64,000 bases of DNA, taken from NCBI RefSeq assembly GCF_958298935.1, contig NC_084922.1, positions 18,788,501-18,852,500 on the forward strand, read 5' to 3'. Shown piece after piece: positions 44,939 through 56,908 of the stretch. The position numbers and the translations under genes were made by a program. This DNA is from Phragmites australis (lineage: Eukaryota > Streptophyta > Magnoliopsida > Poales > Poaceae). Each line of letters begins with the position of its first letter. Position 1 is the stretch's first letter. Under the pieces are notes generated by a model. That model was not told where the DNA came from, searched no databases, and saw nothing but the letters and a program-made list of their open reading frames with translations.

Positions 44939-46127
44939 TCCTTCTGCACATGACCGAATCCATGGCAGCGACGGTACTGAATGCCAGTGGTGCGTCCCGT
45001 TGATGCAACAGAGGAAGCACTCTTGGAAGGTCCCTGCAAAACAGAATTTTTACCTGAGCCTGAAAATCGTGTAGTGACCGGATTTGGTGCCGTAGCTGCT
45101 TGTTGCTTGCTCGCTGGTGAGGGACACCTGTAAGTGGATGGTTTGGACAGCCCCAAGGATGGTCCTGTGCGCGGCGTGTATGTGGTGCTGGCCTTGTACT
45201 TGCCCTGCTGCTCACGCCCCTGCAACTCCTTCTCTGCAAGCATAGCAAACTGAAATAACTGGTTGACATTGTTAAATTCTTTATAATCAATAATATCCTG
45301 GATTTCACGTCTCAAACCCGAATAAAATCGACAAATAGAATCTTCGTTTCCCTCTACTATGCCACAACGCATCAAACCCTTTTGAAGCTCACCATAATAA
45401 TCCTGCACAGATTTATCTCCCTGTTCTAAGCGCATCAATTTCTTACGCAGGTCTCTATGATAAGATGGGGGAACAAATCTATCACGCATAGCAACCTTAA
45501 GCTCTTCCCATGTACGAGGTGTGGCACCATCTGCAGCTAAACCAGTCCACCAAATAATAGCAAAATCTTTAAACTCACTAGTGGCTTGTCTAACTCTATG
45601 TTGTTCAGGTACTTGGTGGGCACTAAATTTTTGCTCTACTGTCATCTCCCAATCAAGATATCCCTCAGCATCATAATGTCCCAAAAAGAAGGTATAGTAA
45701 ATTTAACCTTAGCATAAGGATCTTCAGGAGCTCGATTATACATACCTCGATGGTGGTGGTGATGTGGAACGCCACCCATACCTGTGGTGTTAGTGCGAAG
45801 ACGACGCCGTAATCTGTTTTGCAATGTCGCCGCTGGATCAACATTACCATCGTCATCATACAGCTCATCACCGGTGTTGCTTCCATTCACATCTTCGTTG
45901 TGCACAGGACGGTTTTCCAAAGCATTTACCCTGTCGGTGAGCTCGGATAACCGTTTGTCCACCCGCTCAACCGCGTTTGCGAGTTTCATCTCAATTATCG
46001 CTTCAGTGACAGCCTTGATGATTGTCTCCTTCATCTCCTTCTGAGCATTGTCTACAACAGCTTGTAGCTGCTCTTGGCTGACACACTCCTTGAAGTCCTT
46101 TGGCGTTTTATCTCCATCAACTGACAT
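44656..46127 (-). pseudogene. gag of E, frameshifted
   Basis: Start placed at ATG 46127 (MSVDGDKTPKDFKECV) because it matches the start of F gag (MSGDGSPSDFKDCV). N-terminal coiled-coil-like segment (VVDNAQKEMKETII, then RLSELTDRVNALENR), a His cluster, then a frame change near 45660. The capsid continues (LDWEMTVEQKFSAHQVP, FAIIWWTGLAADG, VQDYYGELQKGLMRCGI, FYSGLRREIQDIIDY). The zinc knuckle near 44960 is YRRCHGFGHVQKDC, where the first Cys is replaced by Tyr. A second frame change near 44940 leads into pol (SQRAYIATEDGYIS). Confidence 0.82.
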
Positions 46128-46142
46128 TGTGGAAACAAACAC

Positions 46143-47258
46143 AACAACAAACAGTGAAGGTTATCCCTAATAATCGTACTACAAAGGTGGAGTGGTGCCT
46201 CTCAATCAAGATCAGCAAAGGTAGACACCTTACCAAGCTCTTACCAGGGTTCTTACCAGCAAAGCAAAGGATACCTGGAAGGCGTGCGAGCGATTGCAGG
46301 GATGCAAACCAGTGCTGTCCAGAAGAATCTGTGGAGCTTGGAAGGCACACAAAGAGAACAAATATGTATATGTGGAACACAAATCAGAAACAGATAGTAA
46401 TGCTGAATTATAGTCCCAAGTACTTGTTCTCGTTGCGGGCCTAAAGTGTTGCAAGTACCAAGTATGTGTGATAAACAAGGTGGAGAAACAAGTATGATGG
46501 ATAGCAAGAGCAACAGAAACAAAGAACTAAACAGCACACGCTAACACAGCTCACTTTGCCCTTCTCTATGTGCTCCTCTAGATATTGTTCCTCTTTTGCC
46601 CCTCTCTCTTTTCTATTTTTTTGGGCTGTCGTTGTTTTTTTGGGAAAATTTGACTTTTTCTTTTTATTTTTTTGATATTTTTTTCACTTAGGAGCACACA
46701 AGAGGGAACCACAAAAAATTTGAGCTTAAACAAGTGAAAGACGTAGCCTGTAGAATTTTCTGAAGTTCAGCCGGAAAATGAGAAAAATATTTGGAAATTG
46801 AAAACTCAAACTTCGGAGGCGAATTTGGGAGTTCTGATTTCGCCGAACCCGGCGAAGCTAGGGATGAACGGATCCGAAACGCCGTTTTGATGCGAAAAAC
46901 TCTGTAACTTTTCTGAAAACGGAGTTCGTACGCGAAAGTTATGCCCGATTTGAGAAACGACTCCGAATTAGAGGACAAAACGGGAAGAAAGTGGGGAAAA
47001 TATGCGACGGAGGCTAGGGTTTGATGGAAACGGTGGGGGAAAACACACGAACTGGACTCTAACACGACCTAACCAGCAACAAGACCTTGACCAGGACACA
47101 AACTCAACACGACGGATTCTGAAACTGAAATATGCAAAAGCTAAAGGCGCGGAAGGGTTGTAGGACAGGAAAAAAAAACCGATATGGCAGTGGACTATGG
47201 AACGAAGGCGAAAACACTCGAAACTAAGGGTAGATATGAACCTGACGGTATACCTGAA
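46143..47258 (-). other. 5' leader of E
   Basis: Between primer-binding site and gag. Short frames only; T-rich stretch 46600-46690 (on plus) followed by sequence without features. Confidence 0.5.
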
Positions 47259-47271
47259 GCTCTGAATACCA
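47259..47271 (-). promoter_or_regulatory. Primer-binding site of E
   Basis: On the minus strand, two bases after the LTR end (CATATTA, AG), TGGTATTCAGAGC: one insertion away from the initiator-tRNA-Met type TGGTATCAGAGC. Confidence 0.7.
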
Positions 47272-47273
47272 CT

Positions 47274-48190
47274 TAATATGAACAAGGGTTCCCGATCTTC
47301 CGAAAGGTTCTGGTAACTCTCGATTTGGTGGAAACGAGACACAAGTCGATTCGGCTTCCGAACAACACGATCCGAAACCCCGCAATCGCAGCACCACGTC
47401 TCCTCTGGTTATCAACCGGCGTTGCACGGTTGACCTTGTCAAGAAGGCTAAAGTCCTTGCCTGCGAATCGAAGAACACAAGCAAGAACAAGGAAGAATGC
47501 AACCAAATTGCAGATGAATGATTAATCTCACGAGTTGGGGTCTCACAAACCGACGAAACGGCGAAACTGTTCTTGACAGAATAATCTAAGCAAAACCCAC
47601 CCTAACGAGAGCGGCGGCGGCTGATAATAAGGGTCTAAGGGTCGTCACACCCCCTGGTCACGCCCCCCTAATGGCTCAACGACGATACACGGCCCAACGG
47701 ACCAAAAACGGTGACGCAGCACCGGGACAGATTCTGGACGCTGACTTGTTTCGACGTTTCCCGTTGACTCAGAAGGAATTTGGGCCTCAAACCAACGCCA
47801 TTGGTTTCCTTATGAAATTATCTTTCCAACCATATGTGAATCGTCGAAAACGGAGTCCGGATGCGTCCTGGGCGTCCGTTTTACTGCTCGCTGGTCCTGG
47901 AGGTCGAGACTGATTCGGACTCGAGTTGGACTAGACCTCCTGCTGTTGTTGGACGTCCTAGCTGCTCCTCCACGCCTCCAAGCCTTCCTCTATGTGTCTC
48001 CTTGTCCTCTCCATGATTCCTAAGCAACACATAATCATTAGGTAGTAATCTATTCTCAAAATTATATAAAGAGTTGCTTAGGAACGAGCTCACCTCTAAA
48101 TTTAATTGTCGTGCGCGAGCTCTTGTGATTGGACCTTGAAAGTTCAATGGAGGATCATTGTATGTATCCGAGGGAGTGATGTTCTCATCA
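47274..48190 (-). repeat. 5' LTR of E (917 bp)
   Basis: Same length as the 3' LTR and nearly identical. On the minus strand starts TGATGAGAACATCACTC. Supplies the promoter; no clear TATA box was singled out. Confidence 0.92.
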
Positions 48191-48195
48191 CAAAG

Positions 48196-51100
48196 GTCAT
48201 AGATGTCCTTGGAATGGATTAGTTAGCCAAGTTAGATGGAGTAATAGAATGTGCCAGAAGGGCTATCCACTTAATCAATACAAAAGGAACTAAAGTTGAG
48301 TTTGTAGCCACTATCCCAACAACAGAAGAATGTTCTTTCAATTCACTTGAAGGAACACCCATTGAACAAATCAGAGTAGTTTGTGAGTTTCCTGATGTCT
48401 TTCCCAATGAATTGCCAAGTATGCCTCCAGATCGAGATATTGAGTTTTTTTGTTGAATTGGTACTCGGTACGGCCCACATAGCTAAAAGGCCATATAGAA
48501 TGTTCTCTAATGACCTAGCTGAGTTAAAGAAGCAAATTCAAGAGTAGTTGGGTAAGGGTTTTGTTAGACCAAATGCATCACATTTGGGAGCCCTAGTTCT
48601 TTTTGTAGATAAGAAGGATGGTACCCCAAAGAATGTGTGTAGACTCAGAGCACTGAATGATGTGATCTTCAAGAACAAGTATCCGTTACCTCAAATTGAG
48701 GATTTTTTTCGATCAAATGAAAGGAGCCTGTGTATTCTCCAAGGTTGATCTAAGGTCTAGATATTATCAGTTAAAGATTCGATCGTCAGATGCACCCAAG
48801 GCTGCCTTCAGTACACAATATGTATTATATGAGTATACCGTCATGTCTTTTGGTTTGACCAATGCATTAGCCTACTTCATGAACCTTATGAAAAAGGTAT
48901 TTATGGATTATCATGATAAGTTTGTGGTTATATTCATTGATGATATTTTGGTTTTCTCCAAGAGTGTGAAAGATCATGAAGAGCATTTGAGAATAGTGCT
49001 ACAGACACTCAGAGAGCATCAGCTGTATACCTAGCTTAGCAAGTGTGAGTTTTGGGTGGATCAAGTCACTTTCCTCGGCCATGTCATAACAGCCGGTGGT
49101 GTAGTAGTAGATCCAAGCAAAGTAAAGGATGTGTTGAATTGGTTGCCACCTACAAATGTGTCAGTGATCCAGAATTTCCTTTGTTTAGGAGGATATTATC
49201 GCCGCTTCATAGAAGGATTCTTCAAGATAGCCCAACCCCTCACCTCATTGCTACAAAAAACATGGTTTCTAAATGGAGGCCGGCTTGTGTCAAGCAAGTT
49301 TTGAAGAGTTGAATAAGAGATTGGCTACAGCCCTAGTGTTAGTTCTACCAGACATCAACAAGAACTTCGATATCTACTGTGATGCTTTGTGACAAGGAAC
49401 TTGGATGTGTTCTCATACAACAAGGTCATGTTGTGGCCTATGCATCAAGGTAGTTAAGTAAGCATGAGGAGCATTACCCTGCTCATGACTTAGAGTTAGC
49501 AGCCATGATTCATGCATTGAAGATTTGGAGACACTATCTCATTGGAAAACGTTATGAGATATATACATATCACAAGAGTTTGAAATATATTTTCACTCAA
49601 CCGGATCTAAATTTTCACCAATGCTGATGGCTAGAGTTAATCAAGGATTATGATGTGGGAATCCATTACCATCCGGGAAAGGCTAATATAGTAGCCGATG
49701 CTTTGAGTCAGAAGAGTTATTGCAACTCGATGATGGTTCAAGAAAGTCAACATGAATTATGGAAAGAGTTTGAGAAGCTCAACATTGGTTTTGTGGTAGA
49801 TATAGAAGCAACTACCATGGAAGTTGATTGCGCGTTAGAGCTAGATATTTGTAAGGGTCAACTTGAGGATGAAAAGCTCAAGAAAATTAGGCAGCTTATC
49901 AAGGATCATAAAGCATCAGGTTTCACAGAAGACAGTCAAGGTACCGTGTGGTTCAAGAAGGAAATGTGTGTACCTAATCAGAAGGACATTAAGGAGTTGA
50001 TTCTGAGAGAAGCTCATGATTCGGCATATTCCATTCACCCTGGAAGTACGAAGATGTATCATGATCTCAAGGATCACTATTGGTGGTACGGAATGAAGAG
50101 AGATGTTGTAGAGTATGTGGCTATGTGTGATACTTGTCAAAAGGTCAAAGCAGAACATCAAAGACCGGCAAGATTGCTACAATATTTGAAGATACCAGAA
50201 TGGAAATGGGAGGAAATCGGTATGGATTTTATTGTCGAATTACCCCGTACGCAAGGAAGATATGATTCAATATGGGTTATAGTGGATCATCTGATTGAAG
50301 TTGCTCACTTCATCCCAGTTAAGACTACATATAGTGGGGCCAGAGTAGAAGAGTTGTATATGTCAATAATAGTGTGTTTGCACAGAGTGCCCAAGAAAAA
50401 TGTTTTGGGATAGAGGGAATCAGTTTACATCCAAGTTTTGGTAGAAGCTACACGAGTCTATGGACACGAAGCTGAATTTTAGTTCCGCTTACCACCCTCA
50501 AATCGAATGTCATACTGAAAAAGTAAATCAGATACTCGAGGATACATTAAGAGCTTGTGCTCTTAAGTATTACAAGAGTTAGGATAAGAGTTTAACATAT
50601 ACAGAGTTCTTGTACAACAATAGTTACCAGGCAAGTCTCCAAATGTCTCTGTTTGAAGCTTTGTATGGAAGAAAGTGTAGAACGTCACTGTTCTAGAATG
50701 AGACCGAAGAAAGTCAAGTTTTTGGTCCAGAAGTTCTGTGAGATGTAGAAAAGCAAGTTCAAATCATTCAGGAGAATCTAAGGATTGCTCAATCGAGGCA
50801 GAAAGTTCAGATCATTCAGGATAAATGATGTAGAGAACTGACATATGAAGTTGGAGATTATATCAATCTCAAGGTTTCACCCATCAAAGGTCTTCGGAGA
50901 TTCAAGGCCAAGGGAAAGTTATCACCCAGGTTCATTGGACCTTTCGATACTGGATAAAAGTGGAGAGGTAGCTTATCAGTTGGAGTTACCGCCTCAACTT
51001 CCATGTTTCTTAGTTGAAGAAGTGCCTTCGAGTGCTCGAAGAACATTTACCAATGGAAGAATTGGGTGTTCAAGAAGATCTCTCTGATATAGAATATCTA

Positions 51101-51267
51101 GTCAACATTATTGAAAGAATAGAAAGGGTGACCAGAACCAAAATCATACTAGTGTGCAAGGTTCAATGGAGTCATCACTCAGAAGATGAAGCGACTGGGA
51201 AAGAAAAGAAGATTTGAAGACAGAGTTTCCTCACCTCTTTTTTGATCTGTCCAAATCTCGAGGGTGA
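48196..51267 (+). pseudogene. pol of element B: protease end, RT, RNase H, integrase, chromodomain-like tail
   Basis: Resumes from 41057 with VIDVLGMD then a TAG where relatives have Trp, LAKLDGVIECARRAIHL. Reverse transcriptase about 48400-49310: [51 protein letters not shown], and the active site FIDDILVFS. RNase H about 49370-49720: [48 protein letters not shown]. Integrase about 50030-50700: HPGSTKMYHDLKDHYWW, CDTCQKVKAEHQ, IGMDFIVELPRTQGRYDSIW; broken after 50413. Tail: AYQLELPPQLP, VQWSHHSEDEAT and, in another frame, WERKEDLKTEFPHLFFD, a chromodomain-like end, stop at 51265-51267. Several stops and frameshifts. Confidence 0.82.
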
Positions 51268-51276
51268 GATTCAATC

Positions 51277-51291
51277 CAAGGGGTGTAGGTT
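51277..51291 (+). promoter_or_regulatory. Polypurine tract of B
   Basis: CCAAGGGGTGTAGGT directly before the 3' LTR, the usual primer for plus-strand synthesis. Confidence 0.5.
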
Positions 51292-54200
51292 TGTAACACC
51301 CTATTTTTTAATTTCTCAATTTCCTAAAATTTCTATAAATAGATTAGGTTTTAAATAAATAGAATAGGCTAACACATATTTTGTAAAAAAAAAATTCAAC
51401 TGGACATAGGTTATATTTTGGTTGAAGTGCATTCATGCTAAAAATAGGCATATAGTGTGTTATTTGAGTTTTCAGATTTAATCGAATTCTTCTGGAATTT
51501 ATTTGAGTTCATTTGGCTTTTATTTGGATTTCTTTGCTTTAGTTTGAATTTGGGAAAAGAAATAAAAAAATCCTAAACCTAACCGACCCCGCCCGCTCCC
51601 TTCCTACGGCCTGGCCCAACTCAAGCCGCCCCCTCCCTCCGCCCGCTCTCTCCAGCTCGGCCTAGCGTGCTTTGCAGCCCAGCACGCGCGCCGAACCATC
51701 TCGCTAGCCCGCTAGCCGCTTCAGCCCCCCACAACTGAATGTGGCCTACACCAACCCTCCTTCGCTCCGCGCTACTGCCAGATGGGTCCCACCTGTCAGA
51801 TTCGTCCTCGAGCCGGAGTTTACCACACTGTTGAGTCCAAATCGAACACAAACCGTGGCGGTCATCAGATCAGCACCTAATCTGAGCGGGAACCCAAATC
51901 ACGCCGGCCGTCAGATCGCCATATCAAATCCCCGTGAGCCTATGATCTTTTGATGGCCTTATCTCCAACATATCCAAGTTTACACGAGGAATTTGACTCG
52001 GATTTGAGTTGCCGCTGCCATAAACCCTAGTCAAACTCCTCTCAACCTCCCCTAGCCTCTTCGCCTATATATATGCACACATACGCCCTCCCTAGAGCAC
52101 CTTGAGCCTTTTCTCCAACTCATCGATGCGAATTAGACACCGGAGAACCCTAGAGCCAAACCTCAACACACGAAGCGACCGCCGCACATCGCCATGCCGC
52201 TCTGGTGGCCTACCGCCTCTACTGACGCCCTAGGTGAGTTCATCGAGCTCCCCTCTCTGTGTTCTTCCACTCACCGTCACCGCCGATGAGCTGGAGCACC
52301 ATTTTGGCATTTTTCATGTCATGTGTCATCGTGCCATGCCAGCCGTCGCCCTCTGTTGCTGTCGGTCAGCCGCCCTCCTCTCTAGACCGTTTCATCTAAA
52401 ATGTGCAGTTCATATTAGATTAGATGCATACCCCTTCATCCTCTAATCTAGAGCTGCCACATGTCCCTCTTAATCCAGTCAGCACTTGATGAGCCCATGG
52501 CTCTTTCGGATATGATCAATACCACCAATAATCCTCAAATCATGCAATGTCCAATTACAAGAACACACGCACGACATTTTGACCACCACGTGAACTTGTT
52601 TCTCGCTGTTCATGCTTCCTTGGATGGATTCCTACTAAATTCTTATGATATTTTATTGCTTAGGAATATGGGATAAGCACCACAATCTTACCCAAATGTC
52701 ACCACCTCGAAGGCCAAGTCTAGTCAAACTCGAGGCTGGACTCTAGTCATGGTCGTGGTCGAGTTCCAGGACAACATGTCAGTAAAACAGGCATAACTCT
52801 CTCATACAAAGTCTGTTTTAGGCAATCTTGGACATTCTGGAAAATTTACGATGAGCCCTTTCCAATGGATATGAGTTCAACCAAATATTCCTTATAGTTT
52901 AGTCAAAGTCAAAGAAAAAAGGTGCTGCGCCACCGTTTTGGACCTAGTTGGATCTTGTAATCGTGTTGGGGTCGGAGTCCAGGTTCTGTACACCTTTTTC
53001 CATGGATGTACAACCCTAGGTAAACATCCTCACGTTGCCCCTATATATGCGCAGTAGCCATCATAGTTTAGGCTTGGGTTTTGCTTAGATTATTCTATTT
53101 TATATAGTTTTATTGCTTGTTCGGTCTGTAAAACCCCAACTCTAGCACTTCATTGGTAATTAGCAATATTCAGATTGCATCTACATGTTCTTGTTTGTGT
53201 TCTCGATTCATTTGCAGGAAAATCCTTCTTGGTGAGGTCAACCACGTCTTAACACGGTTGATAACCACGGAGTAGTAGTGTAGTAGTTGTGAGGGTTCCC
53301 GATCTGTCTTTGTCAGAGCCTTTAGATAATGAACATCGAAACTGCACCAATTGACTTATCATATTACCTTCAGAAGATTGGGCAAATGCGCATCAGCACC
53401 CTCAGTCACTTCACCTACGTTAGGGTTTACCTAGTTTTTCCTTTACATCCCTTGAAGCCTATGTGGTAGTTGATATGAGTCTTTTGGGTAGAATTGCTTA
53501 GCCATGCTGTCAGGATGTTGGGAAGTGTCTTTTAGGGGATTAGTAGACATATGCAGTGTTGATTGTGAACTTGATATAGTAACATGGAACCCTAGGACTT
53601 GTGCAAAGAGATGACTTTGATAATGTTGGTTCACATGGTGGGCTTGTGGATACGTCCTAAGAAAAGATGTTAGGTTCGGCTAATTATTACCCTGTTGGAT
53701 ATTCTTTGCCCAAGTATCATATATAAGGACCGGTTCATGGAGAGAAAACCCAAGAAATATCGTACCAGCCAAAAGGCCAATATGGGTAATGCTTAGCATA
53801 TTGATTAGACACCTGGCTCGCATTCTTTGGGGTACTACTATCTAATTGATGGACCATGCTTCATAGTGATCTCCTGTTGACACACCATTGGAGTGTGTTA
53901 AGTGTCTTGAGAACACAGCAACATGGGAATCAGAGCTTGTGGATAAAGTTAGACAACCTCTGTAGAGTGTAAAACTATTATAACAGTCGTGCTCGCGATT
54001 ATGGCAGACTTGGATCCTCACATGATTAGTTGGTTATGTTGTGGTTATAAGTTGGTTGTACTGTTGGTTAAAGGTGGTTATTGTTTACAAGGTAGTTAAC
54101 CTTGGGCGCTAGTTGTTGGGTTGGTTGGGTTACATTCACTTAACAACTACTTAATGCTTTTTAGTTACATTACTATTTCTATACTCGCATTTACACAAAT

Positions 54201-54591
54201 ATACCATGTGTTAGCCTATTCATGTTGAAAGCTTGTATGTCACTACTTTACCACACTTGTTGAATACTCCATGTGCTCACCCTTGCTATCTCCAATAATG
54301 CATATGCTGCTCAGTGGAAGACTTCGAAGATTTCCAAGATGATGACCTGGTGTTCTAGGGGTGTATCTTCCGGTTGGTGCCTGTGGAGTTGCTTGGTCGG
54401 TGATGTTTTTGTCCCGCTATCATCGTTTAGTTAATAAAGCTGTTCAGCTTAAGTTATTAGTGTAAGAGTTGAATGGTTGTACGTTAAAGTATTACTACTA
54501 TTATTTTCACCTATAATGTTCTTATGTGTGTTAAACTTCTTGGGCACACATAAGCCGCATGGGGATTGGTCCATTAGAACCTCGTTTGACA
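51292..54591 (+). repeat. 3' LTR of B, split by solo LTR G
   Basis: Starts TGTAACACCCTATTTTTT and ends CTCGTTTGACA. Aligns with the 5' LTR along its length; without G it is about 2.4 kb. At 54461-54475 it has the uninterrupted sequence corresponding to the CACTA insertion site. After 54591 the target duplication ATGTT and then the A protease gene follow. Confidence 0.88.
52487..53395 (+). mobile_element. Solo LTR G (909 bp), CRM-like, F family
   Basis: Starts TGATGAGCCCATGGCTC and ends GCGCATCA. Same length as the F LTR (909 bp) and clearly related: it still encodes a decayed version of the pol tail (ITRTHARHFDHHVN, LLNSYDILLLRNMG). Flanked by GCACT (52482-52486) and GCACC (53396-53400); the uninterrupted B 5' LTR at about 13609 reads GTCAGCACGCTCAGTCAC, so this is the insertion site. 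No internal sequence, hence solo. Confidence 0.82.
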
Positions 54592-54596
54592 ATGTT

Positions 54597-56014
54597 CCAG
54601 ACTTTGAGATGGCATACAATGTGATCCTAGGCCGCCCAATGCTGGACAAGTTTATGGCATGGTGCATTATGCATACCAGGCACTCAAAATCCCAGGTCCC
54701 AAAGGGGTCATGACCGTCAAAGGAGATCAACGTGCAGTGATCAAGTGCGACAAGCAAAACCTGGAGATGGTCGAGCACTTCTACTGAATGGTGACTTCCT
54801 CAAGAGACATAGAATCTAAATGTCCGAGGCGTCAAGCCATCGACAGGAGCAAGGACAGTGCCAAGGACTCTAAGCTCGTGAGCCTCACTGATACTTCCAA
54901 GACTGACGAATCCGCCAAGCTTTGAGATCAACGATGAAGCCAAGGACAAGAAGGCTGATGGTGGTATCAAGGAAGTGCCCATCAACCAATTTGAGCTAGC
55001 CAAGACGTTCAAGGTAGGGGCCAACATATACACCAAATAGGAACCCAAGCTCATCACTTTCCTCCGGGCAAACCAAGATGTATTTGCATGGCAACTGTTT
55101 GATATGCTGGGAGTAACTAGGGAGGTGATTGACCATTGACTATCTATGAAACCCAACGCCAAACCTGTGGTGCAGAAACAACAAAGATACATGGAGGACA
55201 GGAAGCAAGCAATCCACGAGGAGGTCAAAAAACACCTAAAGGCAAGATTCATTCAAGAGGTTCATCATCCCACGTGGCTCGGAATCCTATCCTCATTAAG
55301 AAAGCCAATGGAAAATGGAGAATGTGTGTTGGCTTTACTAGACTCAACAAAGCTTGTCACAAGGATCATTTTCTTCTTCCTTGCATCGACTAGATTATCG
55401 ACTCTACGACAGGTTCTGAATTGCTACGTTTTCTACATGCCAATTTGGTGAATCACCAAATTAGTATGGGCGTAGAGGACGGGGGAAAAACCACCTTTAT
55501 TACTCCCTTTGGTGTATTTTGCTATGTAAAGATGCATTTTGGTTTGAAGAGTGCTGGTGCTACTTATCAACAATGTATTCAAAATTGTTTACAGCCTAGA
55601 TCTGGCACAATGTTGAAGCATATATCGATGATATTGTAGTTAAATCTAGAACCAAAGATGCATTTATTGACAACCTCAAGGTAATATTCAACAACCTCAG
55701 GAAGTATCACATGATGATCAACCGCGAGAAGTGCACATTCACTGTTCCATCCCGCAAGATTCTCGGCTTCCTAGTGTCAAGTTGAGGCATTGAGGCTAAT
55801 CCACACAAGATCAAAGCTCTCAACCAGATGCATCACCTCGAACACTGAAGGAGGTTCAAAGTTGACATGATGCATAGTAGCCCTTAGTCAAGTCATTTTC
55901 AAGATGGGTGAGTGAGGGATGTCTTTCTTCATGCTGCTAAAGAAACACGACCAGTTCAAGTCGACGGAAGAAGGGGAGAAGGCTTTTCAACACTTGAAAA
56001 GGTACCTATCGGAG
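54597..56014 (+). pseudogene. Protease end and reverse transcriptase of element A
   Basis: Continues the protease at PDFEMAYNVILGRPMLDKF. Linker 54780-55130 with NQFELAKTFKVGANIYT and FLRANQDVFAW. Reverse transcriptase 55140-55850: EEVKKHLKARFIQEVHHPTW, KANGKWRMCVGFTRLNKA (in another frame), FITPFGVFCYVKMHFGLKSA, an active-site region IDDIVVKSR-like near 55625, then LGFLVSS and IEANPHKIKALNQM. RNase H begins near 55930 and is cut at about 56014, where H starts. Several stops and frame changes. The protein type fits the Grande/Tat lineage (inference). Confidence 0.7.
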
Positions 56015-56908
56015 GATGAATTCCACAAGCGAGGATCCGGAGGGACCCCCTTTGAGATTTAGCTGGGGGGATAATTCTGAATCTACCTTGTACGTGAAAT
56101 AAATGGGAGTAAATGAGATGCAGGTGGATTAGATGATCGGATGCAGGAGGAAATAAATGCTCAGGGGATTTTAGTCAGGTTCGGGCCGCACGGAGCGTAA
56201 TACCCTACTCCTGTGTGTATGCTATAAATGCTCAGGGAATGCCTCTCTGAGGATCTCTTGTATTACAAGGATGTTTGTCTAAGTCTAGAGCTTCATGAGC
56301 TTGTCTCGGTCGTGAAGAAGCAGTTGTCTTCTGTGTGTCTCGATCTTCTCAGTTCTAAGTTCTCAGTTCCGAGTTCTCACAGTTCTGAGTTCTCAGTTCT
56401 GAGTTCTTAGTTGTTCTTCTCCGGGGAGCCCACCCCTCTTTTATACCCTGTCGGGGCGGGTAGCATGCCCAGAAAGGATGGTGCGAGTTCCGAGGCACCA
56501 TAAATGGAAAGTAACCATCATGGGCTGCAGCTTGATGTTATGGGGAGGGTTGAAAACGCGCCCCCGTCTGGTCTTGTCGTCATCATCCTGCTTTTCGGCG
56601 GGTGCTGCGGGGAGGGCCCACCGGACAGCCACCGAGCACCCCGCGTGCCCGCCCAGTCAGAGCAAGCCTGACACAACAGAGTGGCAGGTGATATACCTCA
56701 AGCCCTGCGACGTTATCCCGAGGTGCACCGGATGACGCACGATGGGACCCACCGCATTAAATGTCCCCACGCCTCCCTGCCAGGAAGTGGCAGGGACTGA
56801 CAGCAGGCGTGGGGGGGAGTGGTTGGAAGTGACAGGCCACGTGCCCTCTTAAATGCAGTATCAGACCTCTCACCAATTGACACCTCACCGCTGATCCCTT
56901 GTGGGGAC
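56015..56908 (+). repeat. LTR-like sequence H, cut by element F
   Basis: Begins near TGAATTCCACAAGCGAGGA, where A pol stops. Contains features common in grass LTRs: GGTTCGGGCCGCACGGAG, a TTTATA box at about 56440, and a local run of AGTTCTGAGTTCTC repeats (56345-56415). It has no coding content. It ends at F's left duplication GGGAC (56904-56908). The other end is outside the window, so LTR status is inference. Confidence 0.5.

Larger units (their letters stand above)
41058..48190 (-). mobile_element. Element E: CRM-like Gypsy retrotransposon with RT deletion, 7,133 bp
   Basis: Two 917-bp LTRs (41058-41974 and 47274-48190) bracket gag and pol on the minus strand. Flanked by the 5-bp duplication CAAAG (41053-41057 and 48191-48195). 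By eye the LTRs differ at 8 of 917 positions, all transitions. At the grass rate of 1.3e-8 per site per year that would be roughly a third of a million years. The pol frame runs about 310 bases into the 3' LTR, as in CRM-clade centromeric retrotransposons. Gag has a frameshift, the reverse-transcriptase core is deleted, and integrase has a changed catalytic residue, so E is non-autonomous. Confidence 0.9.
12635..54591 (+). mobile_element. Element B: Tekay/Del-like Gypsy retrotransposon with nested insertions (41,957 bp)
   Basis: Starts TGTAACACC (12635) and ends TTTGACA (54591), flanked by the 5-bp target duplication ATGTT (12630-12634 and 54592-54596). Without its insertions it has the full order: 5' LTR, tRNA-Met-type primer-binding site, leader, gag with zinc knuckle, protease, reverse transcriptase, RNase H, integrase, chromodomain-like tail, polypurine tract, 3' LTR. 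Long LTRs (about 2.4-2.7 kb after removing inserts) and a chromodomain-like C-terminus fit the Tekay/Del clade. It carries the CACTA element, C (with D), E and G. Confidence 0.85.
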
